From Phoronis australis (lineage: Eukaryota; Phoronida; Phoronidae): 64,000 nt of DNA. Positions 24,901 to 35,211 of this stretch are shown here, piece by piece. The position numbers were made by a program, and so were the translations under genes. The notes under the pieces were generated by a model. That model was not told where the DNA came from and searched no databases. It saw only the letters and a list, made by a program, of their open reading frames with translations. Positions within the stretch are counted from its first letter, which is position 1, and every line of letters starts with the position of its first letter. Where the stretch lies: NCBI GenBank assembly GCA_002633005.1, contig NMRA01000168.1:189129-253128 (forward strand). The letters run 5' to 3'.

Positions 24901-27900
24901 CATAAAACAAATATGAAACACTAATTTAGAGAATTGTAACCGCTTTCGTTTTTTTAAGGTTGACACATTTATTTTGAAAGAAATTCCATAACAATGTATC
25001 ATTGGTGCGCTTCTTTTACTATGCATGCAACTTTCTTTTCTGCTTAATTTTACTAAAGAGACATGGTCTGGCAGACTCTCTAGGTTGTCTACTTTCAGAA
25101 AGTACCGGTAGTACTGAAATTACTAACTGCACACTTCACCCTAAAATCAAAAAGGTTACTGTCTACATTCTCCCATTCATACCCAACAGTTTCACAACAC
25201 AATTCTGCATTGGGTTATCATTTTTTTGACAAAATGAATATATTAAAGGAACTATTATTTGTTAGCCACAGTATTATGACAGCCTAGTCAGTAAAATCAA
25301 ACAAACTCAGTTACAGAACTTGAGCCCATATTTGCCCCATTTGTGAGAATCTTGACCTTCTGCAACAGTCTGTTAAATTAAGGGTAGTGCTTCTGTGTTT
25401 TTGTCCACCAAATGCCAAGATCATTCTTTAATTTATAATTGCATAACCAGTTTCCCTTAATGTTCAAAATAAATAAAAAGGAATTGGATTAAACATGCAA
25501 ATATACTGACCATGATTGAACATGCAAATATACTGACCATGATTAAACATACAAACATATTGACCATGATTAATTTGACTATACCTGGATGTCTATAACC
25601 AATTTCTCTTGCTTTGTTTTATCCTTCAATGGAACATTAAAATCCATAAATGACTGAAAAGCAACCTCAGTAGATGGCATAGACTTCTCTTTTTCCAGCT
25701 CAACAGGTTGCTTTGGGTGTGAGATAGAAATACTTTGATCAGTTAATTTTTGGAGTACTGGCCTTTTCCTTTTTTGCACTGATGCTTTTTCCAACTGTCT
25801 GTCATTACTGTCACTCTGTAATGCTATCACGTCACCAGTGGACTTGCCTAATGTTAAATGGAATCAGGGAAAACAGAGGGTTATCAGGGAAAATCGACAA
25901 ATTTTTGTTTTTGAGTGACTGAAGTTTTCAAAGACTTGCTACTAGACCGTGAAGTGATGAGGTCATGAATTATGTAGTTGAATCCATGAAATCTTATGCA
26001 ATGACTTTGACAAACCCAGTCCTAGTGTACATAGTTGCATTTTCTTTTCCAGTAAAATTTTTGTAAAATTAAAACATTACAAAAGCGAATTCACATCTTT
26101 CAGTCATTCTTCAGTTACAAATTAAAGCTGCGTTTTGTCATGTTTATCTTGCTAAAAACAAAATCAAAATAACCCTTTTCATAGGTACCATTTTCCTGGA
26201 GTGTAAAAATCAAGAAATTTCCACTATCACAATCTAATCTAGAATCACACTTGATTAAACTTGTCCAGCAAGTCTTTTGTGTAGGTACACAATACTGTGG
26301 TTACTGAAGCTGGTCAGAGTTTACAGTCACACAAAGGAATCAACAGGTGAAAGTTAAGACTAATTTCTCTGAAAGTCAACCACTCCAAGTTTTTTGTTGA
26401 AAATATTTCATACAAAACTCATCTGCTTCACGACATTTGTTGAAAGATGTTTGCCATTTTCAAATATTAGTTAGTGTCAGGTCCCCTGTTTACAACATAA
26501 TTGCTGGATTACCAGAGCTTGTCAAATGGAAAGCAGACAATAAGAGATGTGGACTATGTAAACATTGGTTTGCCACCCTCAAACTGATAACAACACCCAC
26601 TGTATCCCAACTGGCCCATCAGTCAATGGGGATACTCATACCACTGCACGGGTGACTTTCATAAAATCAGTATCGTAACATTCTTTATCATGATGAAATT
26701 CTTTTTCTGTAACCAACCCAAAGTCGCAGGAGATGTGTAGTCATGTGCCATTTTCAAATTCGCAGCTCTAGCGTGTTCAAATTATGCATGCACGGATAGC
26801 CTGCGACTTGAGTTGGTAACAGAAATATAATTTTATCATGGTAAGATATGTTAGGAGATTGATCTCATGAGAGTAGAACAAATTTATTTCCATTTCTTAC
26901 TCAGCTAAACAGGGTGAAATGCAGCTTAAAGACTTCTGTGCCAACAGCCAGTTTACGTAGAAACAGAAAAAATGAGTAAGAGCTTGCACATTGCACAATA
27001 CCAAATACTCCATGGCATTGAGATGCAGTACACATACAGTCAAAACGCTACATCCAAAAATATCTTCAGTACTTTGTACCAAAAGTTTTAAGTCTATTTT
27101 ACCTAAAAACTTAGCACACATAGAGGCAGTAGTCATCTTTTCATCAGAAACACTATACTGCAGATAGCACATATCAAGCCTCTCCTTGCTAGTTTTATTC
27201 ACCATAGACTCCGCCTCTCTGATGGCATCTTGAATACCGCTCCTGTAATACCTTTGCCTGGGCTGTCGGGTCAACGGACAGAATTTCTTCGACTTCTTTT
27301 TCTGTATAACAAAAATATGAAATTTAATCAATGCCCACATGAAGGTGTAGGGTAAAATATATTGCAGTTTTATCTTAAAATCGTAATGCCCACATGAAGG
27401 TGTAGGGTATAATATACTGCAGTTTTATCGTAGTCGTTTAGCGTATATCAAAAATTAATAGTGACAGTAGAATCCTCCTAGGGACATTTAAAAATGTTAT
27501 AAAGCAACCTTTGACCCAGGAAAATTTGGTTAAAACCAAGGTAGTCATAGCATAAATAAAAAGATTCACATGTAGGACTACAAAGCAAACAATTCAAACT
27601 TTCAGAATTCTCAAATCGGGTTCAACAAAATAAGGAGGGTGGATTCATTGGAAATCAACAAAAAATACGTAAAGAAAAAACTTACCCTTCCACCAACTTT
27701 GCCTTTGTTTGACATGCAGTTGTCTTGTCCTTTTTGATGACTAAAAACGTTAAGACAATGGGTTTGCACCCAGCCACGTGAGTGGGGGTGGCCCAGATAT
27801 TCCACATGATACCACACGGGGTCTCCATCATCATCAAAATCAACATACATGCCCCCTATAATATCTTGAGTAATGACTGCGGGCCACCTAGAGACAAGAT

Positions 27901-30895
27901 TGCTATGATTAGGATACTAATATTTCTCTAATGACCATTTTGTGGCTTCTAAAGTTGCTTAAAGTTGGTTTGGTTTGACACATTCCTTTCAGGTTCATCA
28001 ACAAAATTTTATGAATCTGGCACATACTCAACTCCAAAATTCATATTCCTGTAAGTCTGACACAAACACATGTAAGCCTTATTGTTTTAAAAAAACACTT
28101 TAGTGTCATCAAGCTGACCTATTCTGCTGATGAGGTCAACTTTAATTTTCACTGGATATTACCTGAACAAGATGTTCGCAAACTAAAATAACCAAAAATT
28201 CTTCTTTAGTGAATACCTCAATCATAAATATATACAAATTTAAAATACTTGTTTTACTTTTCATTTTTTAATTTCACCAAAGGTCTATGTAAGTTCTGTA
28301 TGCATGCATGATTGCACTGATACTGATACTGATAGACAACGACAGTAATGGCAGTAATATAAAAGGTGAAATAAGTAGGATTAATACCCATGATACAAGT
28401 GGTGCATGTAGACTATTAATGTTTAACTAAGTAGCAGGATCAGAAGCAATGGCAGCAACAACAACAGCTGCAGTAACAATAGCAGTATCAGAATCAGTAA
28501 TATTTGAAGCATTAGTATCAGTACTGTTGCAGTAGCAATATCAAAAGTAGTTGCAGTGCCAGCAGCAGTGACGATATCAGTATCAGTAATAATTACAGCA
28601 TAATGGTTGTAGTACCAACAGCAGTGACAACATCAGTATCAGTAATAGTTGCAGTATGATGGTTGTAATGCCGGCAGCAGTGACAATATCGGTATCAGTA
28701 ATAATTGCAGTATAATGGTTGCAGAACCAGCAGCACTGACAACATCAGTATCAGTAATACCGTAATTACTGTACAATGGTTGCAGTGCCAGCAGTGACAA
28801 TATCATTAGCAGTAATAGTTGCAGTATAACAGTTCCAGTTCCAGCAGCAGTGACAATATCAGTATCAGTATCAGTAATAATTACAGTATAATGGTTGCAG
28901 TGCCATTAGCAATGGCAGCATCAGTATCAGTAATAGTTGCAGTACAATGGTTGCAGTGCCAGCAGCAGTGGCAATATCAGTATTAGTGATAGCTGTAGTG
29001 TCAGCAGTCACAGCAACAGTTGCAGTTTCAGTTGAAGCTGATGCAACAGCAGTAGCTGTGGCAATTACAATAGTGACAATTCTGCAAACTGAAGGGTCAT
29101 AGAAAGAGTGGGGGGGGTGAAAGTGTGGTTATTTTTTAATTTTTGTGCCGGCGTTAGAAAATTTGAACTTGCCTGCAATAGCCAGTAATTTTGGCCCAGA
29201 CCAGCAGCCCAAGTTCCCATGTTGAATGTACGTATGTCAAACCTTGTTGTTTAGCCAACCGCCTCCACTTATCAAAGTCTTCCTGCCCTATGCTACACGA
29301 ATTGAACCTGAAATTGGTAGCGAGTGTAGTAATTCCATTTTAATGTGATTTCTATAACAATGATGGCAAGATTATTTAGTTATAGCCAGTTACTCCAAAA
29401 GCCTTTTAAAAATCCAATCACGGTTGTACTGTCTATTGAACCAGTCTATTGCAGATAGAGCTCACTAAACTAATGAAGTGGAAAAAAACAATCATCAGTG
29501 AGCAAGTCAAAGTCTTTGAGATGCCGTGATTGTTGTGATTTCAAAAAAGTACTTCATGGATTTTTAAAAGACGATGACCCAACTGTGTTCATTTTTATTG
29601 CTGAAAAAGATTGTGTGGGTTATTTTCAAGATAATTTGGTTTAAAGCTTTGAAATTAGAATGTCACAACATCAAAAGCCATAGGCTTCAATCCCTAATGT
29701 GCCCAAGACTGATTTATTGTTAGAGTTGGTGAAGCTTGATTAAACCTGATCTTATCTAGTCGTAAGCAGTGGTAAACAACTCGGGCCTAATTTAAAAAAT
29801 CTTTAAGCCATTCTTTAAATAACCTAAAAATGTTTTTCAGCATGAGCTGTGGGGGTAAAAATGCATGGAATTCTATAGAAATGTATGCAAAAATTGTTTT
29901 TGAAGAATTTTACAAATGATTGCATGACACGTGGTAAACCTCTGACAAAATCACACTGTGCAGAAACTGAGTTCAAACTCTATTCAACTCAAGCATACAA
30001 AAATACTTAGTTTGTATAGCAATTTTCTGTGATGAAGTATGTTCCCAACGGCATTTTTTCCATAAATGTCGTAAGACACCAAAAACAAAAAATGCATAAC
30101 AAACAGGTAGTTATGAATTCCATGAGGACTCAACAAATATAATACTTTATCGAACTTAAAGAGGAATAACTCAAGGACTTCGACATCATGACGAACTGCA
30201 TAGTAAATGAGGCAACGGACATTCAAAGCAATCCTACTTGAAAAGCTCTCATAAGCAAAAACATGGGTACTTGACTACACTTCAAAACTGAAAGAAACCC
30301 AAGTCCACATCAATTTATCCATCATTGACAAAAGCATTATTATTAAATTGTAAAAAAGAAATGTTCCGCATCACCGACAACCCAGCATGCATAAAACCAT
30401 ACAAAACCTTAACAGTGTACTTGAATTTAGAGGCATCGGTAATCCATTGGTGAAGAATACCTTGCATCATCATTCATTTTGCAGAACCATTTTCTTTCCT
30501 TTGGAATGCGTTGGGCTTTTTCTGATGCTATTCTCCTCCACTTCAAACATTTAGGATTATCACACTGAATCCATGTGTCCTTTTCAGGCTGTCGGTAATA
30601 AATGAGTAGATGATGTCATTAATTAAATATTCAAGTCATAATCAAAACTTAAGAAAATGAAATCTGTACTTTTTAAAAGTTAAATTTAAAAATTGTAAAA
30701 TGTACTACATTAAATTATCATCACGCAATGTCACTTGCAAATTGCTTTCAAACAATATTATGAACCAAAATATAATGGAATTACAAACTTCGATGAAAAA
30801 AAAAATGGAATATGTCCTTTTTTATTTTTAACATGTAATAAATTAAATCATTATAGCATACTAACCACCATGTGCATATCCTTCTTTGACTCCAT
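17678..30895 (-). CDS. ZCWPW2: CW-PWWP-ARID chromatin reader, ZCWPW2-like (12 exons, complete)
   Basis: Exons in gene order: 30895-30866, 30588-30461, 29307-29173, 27887-27686, 27301-27103, 25847-25585, 24615-24463, 23632-23541, 23270-23107, 21928-21851, 18382-18257, 17796-17678. All junctions keep phase; the total of 1689 bases gives 562 residues and a TGA stop. Order: CW finger (about 12-60), PWWP (about 86-150), helical and basic linkers, ARID (about 325-410), C-terminal acidic tail. The short N-terminus, the YHVEYLGHPHSRGWV segment, the post-PWWP helix (SKERLDMC) and the final DQLDEYDSLLML resemble vertebrate ZCWPW2, which as I know it lacks an ARID. The start ATG has a good context (GCAAAATGG) and an in-frame stop 21 bases upstream. 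Expected nuclear role: binding H3K4me3 and H3K36me3 nucleosomes plus DNA; this is inferred. The first 10-residue exon is the least certain. Confidence 0.88.
18880..19135 (-). repeat. Copy of the 0.55-kb CC-motif dispersed repeat (minus orientation)
   Basis: Reverse-complemented, this stretch matches the repeats at 31060-31640 and 62090-62660. It shares the stretch near tttccactgctgtgcggt, the phrase ggcattataa and the word catacatttccca. It sits in a ZCWPW2-like intron. Confidence 0.6.
19330..20070 (-). repeat. Degenerate array related to 40.5, 44 and 60 kb repeats, reverse orientation
   Basis: Phrases such as ctgccaaatttaatgacctt and ctgccaattttcataagaat are the reverse complement of the gaaatttggca anchor seen at 40520-40800, 44150-45060 and 60150-60410. 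Units are worn and irregularly spaced. Confidence 0.45.
22285..22360 (+). repeat. tRNA-derived SINE remnant
   Basis: TAGCATAGCAATAGAGCA resembles a polymerase III A box and GTAGTGAGTTCAATTCC a B box, at tRNA-like spacing. The stretch does not fold as a full tRNA and is followed by actactacta-type sequence, so it is a SINE or tRNA pseudogene. Confidence 0.4.
23107..24615 (-). CDS. ZCWPW2: ARID domain exons of the ZCWPW2-like gene
   Basis: Exons 24615-24463, 23632-23541 and 23270-23107 join in phase. They give FEHDVKRFMLRNGLALKLP, WRGVHIDLFQLFLAVHDRGG, YAKVPRKNGGWSGIHKEL and LVKRFYIQNLLPYEEYVHG. This is the full ARID pattern: helix with an F..D...F start, P-x(n)-DL..L...V...GGY, then W..I...L, and the closing LK..Y...L.PYE. 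After the domain comes a basic stretch with KVKKEP. The fold match is strong; the in-frame joins to the CW-PWWP exons upstream and to the tail exons downstream argue against a separate gene. Confidence 0.9.
24720..24990 (+). repeat. Dispersed repeat family with caaatttggctaac
   Basis: Shares gtgtcaaatttggctaac, a ctcgcaaat/ctcagaaat stretch, ttatg...ttctc and tttttgagatttcat-type phrases with 36880-37090 and 53860-54400, and partly with 31070-31870. It is an interspersed element of unknown class within a ZCWPW2-like intron. Confidence 0.45.
25491..25571. repeat. 27-bp tandem repeat, 3 copies
   Basis: Three consecutive 27-base units of the form catgcaaatatactgaccat lie just inside the intron, ending 13 bases from the splice donor of exon 25847-25585. 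The third copy is the most diverged. Confidence 0.85.
27331..27435. repeat. 55-bp tandem duplication
   Basis: Both copies begin atgcccacatgaaggtgtag, at 27331 and 27386. It lies 30 bases upstream of the acceptor of exon 27301-27103 on the minus strand. Confidence 0.85.
27686..29307 (-). CDS. ZCWPW2: PWWP domain exons of the ZCWPW2-like gene
   Basis: Exons 29307-29173 and 27887-27686 encode GLLVWAKITGYC-R-WPAVITQDI, then MYVDFDDDGDPVWYHVEYL and GHPHSRGWV. The PWWP signature reads CRWP rather than PWWP, and its arginine codon is split by an intron whose donor is GC, not GT (CAG/GCAAGT). W90, W99 and the tyrosine of HVEYLG are candidates for the methyl-lysine cage. Family knowledge suggests H3K36me3 binding. 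Confidence 0.9.
28490..29010. repeat. 56-bp minisatellite, about 9 copies, in the PWWP-splitting intron
   Basis: The anchor cagtatcagtaat recurs at 28578, 28634, 28690, 28746, 28804, 28860, 28922 and 28978, a period of 56 bases with one 6-base expansion. The unit also contains cagcagtgacaatatc and ataatggttgcagt, so it is built from smaller CAG/CAGTAT-like words. Flanks 28440-28490 and 29010-29080 are lower-order trinucleotide sequence. Confidence 0.9.
30461..30588 (-). CDS. ZCWPW2: CW zinc-finger exon of the ZCWPW2-like gene
   Basis: It encodes residues 11-53, with TWIQCDNPKCLKWRRI then RKWFCKMNDDAR; the fourth zinc cysteine (C57 in NSC) is in the next exon. The zinc ligands are C19, C24, C46 and C57. 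W16 and W27 match the tryptophans that form the H3K4me3 cage in CW domains. Acceptor CAG at its 5' edge, donor GTATTC at 30460-30455. Confidence 0.93.
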
Positions 30896-31059
30896 TTTGC
30901 CTTTTAGGTTAGACTACAAATACGAAAGCTTGGCTAAATGAAGATTTCTCTTGAAATGAAATAATACAATGAAGTTAGAATAAAGCCTAACGGATACAGG
31001 TATAGTCGGGTACATTTATACAGAATGAAGCTATTATTAATGTGTTTTTAATGTTATGT

Positions 31060-31640
31060 GACCATAGGAAATGTCGATAATTGGCTAAATTTGAAGCATC
31101 ACATCTCAGACATAGCTGACTTTCGAAATAGCTGCGCCATGTTGAAATTCACTATTCCGCCAGACAGCGATCAGGTCTTTAAGTGTAGTCACAGGTATTC
31201 AGTGCCACCTACAGATTCAATGTAATGCGGACATTAGGTTTCAACTGACTGGTATAAACCAGCATTTTAACACCTTTTGTGCTATTATAATGCTGGCAGA
31301 TTTCCATTGCTGTGCGATGGGGTGTACTAATGTCAGTGGATGAACAAGGACATCGTGTTCCATACATTTCCCACAGCAAAGAAGAATCTGCGACAAAGTC
31401 AGTGGCTGCAGCTTATAAGGTGGGAGAATTTCGATACCAGCCGGTGTCAAAAAGCTAAAATAAATTACTGAACTTAACAATGGAAGGGGCTGACAGTAGA
31501 ATTTATTCCTCTGCTTTTAAATTAATGGATCACTATGTAGTAATTGAATTTATCTCCACCAAATCTGAGTCAGGATAAATTGGAAGTCACTTCTCACTGT
31601 ACTCTCATTACCCTAGAGAGTACCAATATGAAGAGACCCC
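31060..31640 (+). repeat. Copy of the 0.55-kb CC-motif dispersed repeat
   Basis: Aligns by eye over its whole length with 62090-62660: the gaattcacta...cgccagac-like start, ctattataatgc, tttccaytgctgtgcg, gaacaaggacatc and aatctgagtcaggat. It lies upstream of the ZCWPW2-like start. The part 31680-31870 belongs to the other family listed at 24720. Confidence 0.65.
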
Positions 31641-32068
31641 TATTGAAACTTTCATATACTGTGCTCAATGCAATGCTCTCGAAATTGCTTCAGGGATGTT
31701 TCAAACTGGTTCACTTTTGCATGAGGGGCTATCAAAAATAGGACTTTAAAGATTTATACAAAAGCTCGAAAAATAAAGCAAATCTGAAACTGTAATTCAG
31801 AAAAATATAAAAGCGTTTTTGAGATTTCACCTTGGACACTCAAGTATGGTTTCATTTGCATGTTGAAAAGTTTCCAAAACCGTACTGTTTTGGCTCAAAG
31901 ACAGTATTATTTGGGTACGCCTATAATACCCATTAATATTCTGTTAAAGCGGCTGTAAAACCTGCCTTTCCATCATTATTGTCTATAATCTATGTATAGC
32001 TGAGCTGACCACCTGTTTAGACGGTGGTACTATCTGCCTAGTACGTGGTGCTGTTGCAGCCCCAACTG

Positions 32069-32281
32069 ATGCCTGCGCCAAACTGATGCCTGCGCCAAAC
32101 TGATGGAGTGATGCCTGCGCCAAACTGATTTGGGAACTTCAATTTGGCGCGGCTTGGTGACCCAAACTTGATGACAATGAGTGCTCGCGTACGCAGGTCA
32201 TAGGCTTATGGATTAATCACATAGGTGAAGTGTCCTGGGAAACTGAAGTGTGCAGAATTGAATCAGTTTGGCGCAGGCATC
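32069..32281. mobile_element. Short inverted-repeat element with direct copies of gatgcctgcgccaaactgat
   Basis: The 17-base word atgcctgcgccaaactg occurs three times at 32069-32129, and its inverse atcagtttggcgcaggcat at 32263-32280. This suggests a small MITE whose left end was duplicated. Five copies of GCGCCAAA or TTTGGCGC, the E2F core, lie within about 200 bases. No clean target duplication was found. Confidence 0.5.
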
Positions 32282-32542
32282 CAAAGACTAATGCCGTTTG
32301 AACGGTTTGGGCAGCAACACTGCCAGGAATGTCACAAAGATGGAACAAAATTGCCAAATCAGGAAGAATCGAACTGTACTATACGATCCTAGCTCGAAAA
32401 CCTCGTCAGAATATCGAAGTTAAGAAGTTGCATTTGCCGAACACACCCCCAGAGTCACTCTTCTTTCACGAAGTCTAAAGCAGCAGAGATGAGCGAAAGA
32501 GAACGCGAGCAGACGACGTTTTATGGAGTACCCTTAATGTCA

Positions 32543-32552
32543 GTCACGTGAC
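32543..32552. promoter_or_regulatory. Perfect CLEAR-type E-box palindrome GTCACGTGAC
   Basis: GTCACGTGAC is the full TFEB/MITF-class palindrome, about 1.65 kb upstream of the ZCWPW2-like start codon and close to two more CG-rich words (gacgtgctt, gacgacg). A promoter for a 5' UTR exon of that gene is possible but unproven. I see nothing else in 32281-32964. Confidence 0.25.
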
Positions 32553-32959
32553 GTGCTTCGTTTACCTCATTTTGTCTTACATTCAAAAACAAATTTAAAA
32601 CGATCTATGTAAATTTATCAAGTCACTACATTGTATATAATTGATTAATAAACTACCAACTTACATCCAAAGGGATGTAAATGTTCAAATTTGACTTTTT
32701 AGTGGTTATTACTTCTAGGGTTTGAGAGTAGATGTAGCACATTTGTTTCTGAAGTGAATGCAGTTGGTTGTTGTTTTACTTCGATTGCCCAGGTCAAGTG
32801 TTGATTTCGACTTCACGGTTGGGAGTACGTAAATTATATTAACCTGTGGACATCATCAATGGTAAGTAGTGGTAAACCAAAATATACTCACAGTGTCAAT
32901 GTTATGTTTTGACTTTTATCCAGACCATATTCTAGTGACGACGTGAATTCTGTGGCCGT

Positions 32960-33118
32960 GCAGTTTATGAAGCAGTGCTTCTGACACTGGTCGGATATAG
33001 CTGTCCATTAGAGAACCAGTTTCATTCACTGAATAAGAGGCCCTTTATTCAGTGATTGCCTGGTTCTCTAAATCAGCAACCGCTATATCTGGCCAGTGCC
33101 GTGCTTCGCACATGTGTT
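32960..33118. mobile_element. Foldback element with roughly 65-base arms
   Basis: Left arm (tggtcggatatagctgtcca, tagagaaccag, cactgaataa) and right arm (ttattcagtg, ctggttctcta, ctatatctggcca) are inverse complements around the 8-base centre gaggccct. The inner arms are nearly perfect. It could be a MITE or palindromic satellite; relatives lie at 51590-51660 and 2385-2460. Confidence 0.75.
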
Positions 33119-33229
33119 GGTCTCAGTTTGCTGTTTTTGAGAACGGGGTTTTGAAGACATTTGAAAAGTGCTGTTTTGCAGTTGTTTTAAAACATACCTG
33201 GATTGTATCTTAATTATCCTCCGTAGTAA

Positions 33230-33400
33230 TAGCAGAAATTACTCTACCTGGGAATCGAACCAGCGACCCTGAAATAACCGCGAGCTTGCTAACCATTTGA
33301 CTAATACTACTCATACTAGGCAATGACGGTCCGTTACCAAGTGGCTAGCAGAGGCTCATATGATTCACCTGAAGCACGTTTCACAACATTCCCCCCTTTG
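33230..33400 (-). repeat. tRNA-derived SINE, copy 1
   Basis: On the minus strand, TAGTCAAATGGTTAGCAAGC resembles an A box and TCGCTGGTTCGATTCCCAGG a B box, about 35 bases apart. The body upstream is shared with copy 2 (gctcatatgattcacc, cacrtttcacaaca). Confidence 0.6.
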
Positions 33401-33669
33401 CTATGAGCAAGCATACTACCTGGCAGGTGAACACAAGATTCTACTCTTGGAAGGTCACGAGATTCTACTCCTGGACTTTAACCGTACCAGTATAGCTACT
33501 TGGCAGATGAACCCCAAGATTGTAGATGAACCCCAAGATTGTCTCACATTAACTAAGGTCCTCGACTCTCAGTCTAGGATCACCACCAAGTGTGGTTCCT
33601 CAGGTCCGAGGGTTGGTGTAGTGCTTCATCAGTATATCATTCGTTTGCCGACTATGCCAGTTGTAGTAA

Positions 33670-33825
33670 TACATTACCCTACCTGGGAATCGAACCAGCG
33701 ACCCTGATAAAACTGGCGAGCATGCTATCCATTCAGCCAATAGGTAATTGTCTGTTACTGAATGGCTAACAGAGGCTCATATGATTCACCGGAAGCACAT
33801 TTCACAACACTATTCAGTTAACGTT
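33670..33825 (-). repeat. tRNA-derived SINE, copy 2
   Basis: Same order as copy 1, about 430 bases away: TTGGCTGAATGGATAGCATG then TCGCTGGTTCGATTCCCAGG on the minus strand, and the shared gctcatatgattcacc body. Between the copies lies non-coding sequence that happens to be open in one frame. Confidence 0.6.
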
Positions 33826-33830
33826 TTTCT

Positions 33831-35210
33831 TCACAAGAATTTGTAATCCCAAAATAAAGAAATCTGTCATTAAAAAGACACTTGCAAAAACACGACTCCT
33901 TCGTTTGTTTCCACTTCTGCCAGAATAAGATCTGGAAGTTTGCTCTCATTTCTGAATGGCATTCAAGCAAAAATTTGGTCAATAGGTTAAATTTTGACTT
34001 TCTTTCTCAAATCACGACACCAACTTACGGCAGAGTTACTCAATGATAAAATGGCGTCAAGAATAAGGCGTCTGGAAAATGTTGACATTTCCCCATATAC
34101 TGCGTGCAGACTTCTTTCATTGAATGACTTTTTCTGTGTTTTTTATCACACTGTACTGTATTCTGGTTCATTGAGGCCTTGTAGTTGCCACAAAATGTTG
34201 GCAAACTTGTGTTCCAAGGTTGACTTATGCCTAGTACCTTGTCAAGCATGTCTGTGAATACTTATTATGGGTTATGTTTCTAGTTGACTGCAGTGCATTA
34301 TGGGAGATAAAGTCAGTGGAGTAGAGTCCACTGGCTCTGGCATCCATGTAGTCAGTGTAGCCAATCACCTAGCTGTAGGTAGATGAGCATCAAAATACAG
34401 CTGGGGAAGTATGGGTATAAAAATTATGTAGTCCTTGAAATTTCACACTATGCAGGTGGTTCTGCCTGTCACCTGATCAGGAAACTGTAATGACAACATC
34501 AACGTGTAGAGCTGACAGCCAAACGGGGTCGGGGCTCGACATTATCGGCTGCCTGATTGTTTGGGCCAACTGAAATTAGGTGCAGAAAAGTTGAATTTCT
34601 AAGTGGTTGTCCAAAAGAACAACCTAAAATTACTCATTGCCATGTGTTGTCAGGATCTGGGGATTCCTCAATGGATTGCTGTGAGAGGACTGTCAACACA
34701 GGCTTCAGTTTAAATCTGATCTTAAATGTATGCATGCACAATATACTTTCTATAAGGCAACAGAAAAGACTTCCAATGAGTAAGTTGCATGCAAGTTGTT
34801 GGCGATGACTCCATGACTTCAGCCAGATGTTGGGACTTTAGTCAGATCTATGCAGTAATTAAGTACCAAGCTCAGTTTAGGAGGGCTTCATCTCTCGTCT
34901 GCAGGGTCTGGCCGCTGGTTGATTGCTTGAAGACTAGTTGACTGGAGTGCATGTTTTGTTAGCAATAAGTGCCGTAAATGTTTGACGTTTTCAAATCGGC
35001 ATTGAATAAAAAAACTGACTCCGTTCAATAGGACCGTCTCGGATTACACAGCGACGCTCAAATCTCACTGTAGTTACGCACAGTGTCGTAAACATCTGTC
35101 AGGCTCATTTGCTGCCTTGTTTTCATCCCACTGGAGTTTCACATGTTATTTGTTGTTGTCTGATTCTTTACAAGATTTTCTCGGTTGCATTACTTTGTTT
35201 GTCCTTCCAA
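33831..35210. other. Unassigned intergenic stretch
   Basis: No exon, RNA gene or recognisable repeat found. Open frames up to 87 codons have no splice context or recognisable motif. Confidence 0.4.
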
Positions 35211-35211
35211 T

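Noticed and set aside
28490-29010. CRISPR array
   Set aside because: The 56-base periodic unit has no distinct repeat and spacer parts and lies in an animal intron; it is a minisatellite.
33230-33310. Functional tRNA gene
   Set aside because: A- and B-box-like words are present, but the acceptor arms do not pair and a second copy with the same flank shows a SINE.
33360-33707. 115-codon open frame
   Set aside because: It runs across two SINE copies, reading their tRNA-like parts antisense (for example TWESNQRP).
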